A DNA stretch of 5,153 nucleotides from Fimbriimonadaceae bacterium. Lineage in GTDB: Bacteria; Armatimonadota; Fimbriimonadia; Fimbriimonadales; Fimbriimonadaceae. The stretch lies in NCBI GenBank assembly GCA_020849075.1, contig JADLGZ010000027.1, forward strand, positions 1 through 5,153, written 5' to 3'. Positions 5,071 to 5,153 of this stretch are shown one piece after another. The position numbers were made by a program, and so were the translations under genes. The notes beneath the pieces are model-generated. The model did no database searches, was not told where the DNA came from, and saw only the letters and a list, made by a program, of their open reading frames with translations. The stretch's first letter is position 1. Every line of letters starts with the position of its first letter.

Positions 5071-5153
5071 CTAGGCTCTGATGGCGAGCGCTTCCTTGAC
5101 CAACCCAGCTACTTCGCTCGTCTTGTCGGCAACCTTTGCCCCCGCTGCGAGTA
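5071..5153 (-). CDS. C-terminal tail of an unidentified protein
   Basis: On the minus strand, one frame runs open from the right edge to a TAG at 5073-5071, giving 26 visible residues that begin LAAGAKVADKTSEVAG and end in KEALAIRA. The Ala, Lys, Glu and Val-rich composition looks like a C-terminal helix of a soluble protein. Another minus frame is also open here but its Gly, Ser and Arg-rich translation looks unnatural. The TAG touches the TTG start of the cysteine desulfurase gene, a zero-base spacing that indicates one operon with coupled translation. The visible part is too short to assign a family. Confidence 0.55.
   Translation of the reverse strand, partial: LAAGAKVADKTSEVAGLVKEALAIRA

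Overview
This is an ordinary chromosomal stretch of a bacterium with moderate G+C (slightly above half by eye). It has two converging gene blocks and no sign of phage, insertion sequence, CRISPR, tRNA or rRNA. The split two-subunit type of glycine decarboxylase, a compact RpoD/SigA-type sigma factor and frequent start/stop overlaps fit a free-living bacterium. A lineage such as Armatimonadota is a low-confidence guess from the look of the proteins; no marker here settles it.

Plus strand, left block. The end of a GT11-type glycosyltransferase (alpha-1,2-fucosyltransferase-like) enters from the left edge and stops at 470. After an 18-base gap comes gcvPB (489-1952), the PLP-carrying subunit of the glycine cleavage P-protein. 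A lipoate/octanoate transferase of the LplA/LipM family follows (1949-2587), starting with GTG inside the gcvPB stop (GTGA overlap). The last two form a logical pair: the glycine cleavage system needs a lipoylated H-protein, and the second gene encodes the kind of enzyme that puts octanoyl or lipoyl groups on it. A TACAAT box sits 7 bases before the gcvPB ATG, with no clear Shine-Dalgarno sequence, which suggests a leaderless gcvPB mRNA.

Minus strand, right block, read right to left. A 26-residue C-terminal tail of an unidentified protein (5153-5071) is followed without a gap by a NifS/IscS-like cysteine desulfurase with a TTG start (5070-4027). A 304-base intergenic region (4026-3723) then leads to a sigma-70 family factor (3722-2580). 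That region has a perfect TTGACA on the minus strand, placed to drive the sigma gene, and a perfect 16-base inverted repeat covering the predicted -10 position. The sigma gene and the lipoyl-transferase gene converge and overlap by 8 bases at their stops.

The most notable points are substitutions in the sigma factor at positions that in E. coli sigma70 read the -12 base and the extended -10, the palindrome over its likely promoter, and the leaderless-looking gcvPB start. I see no clearly new multi-gene system here.
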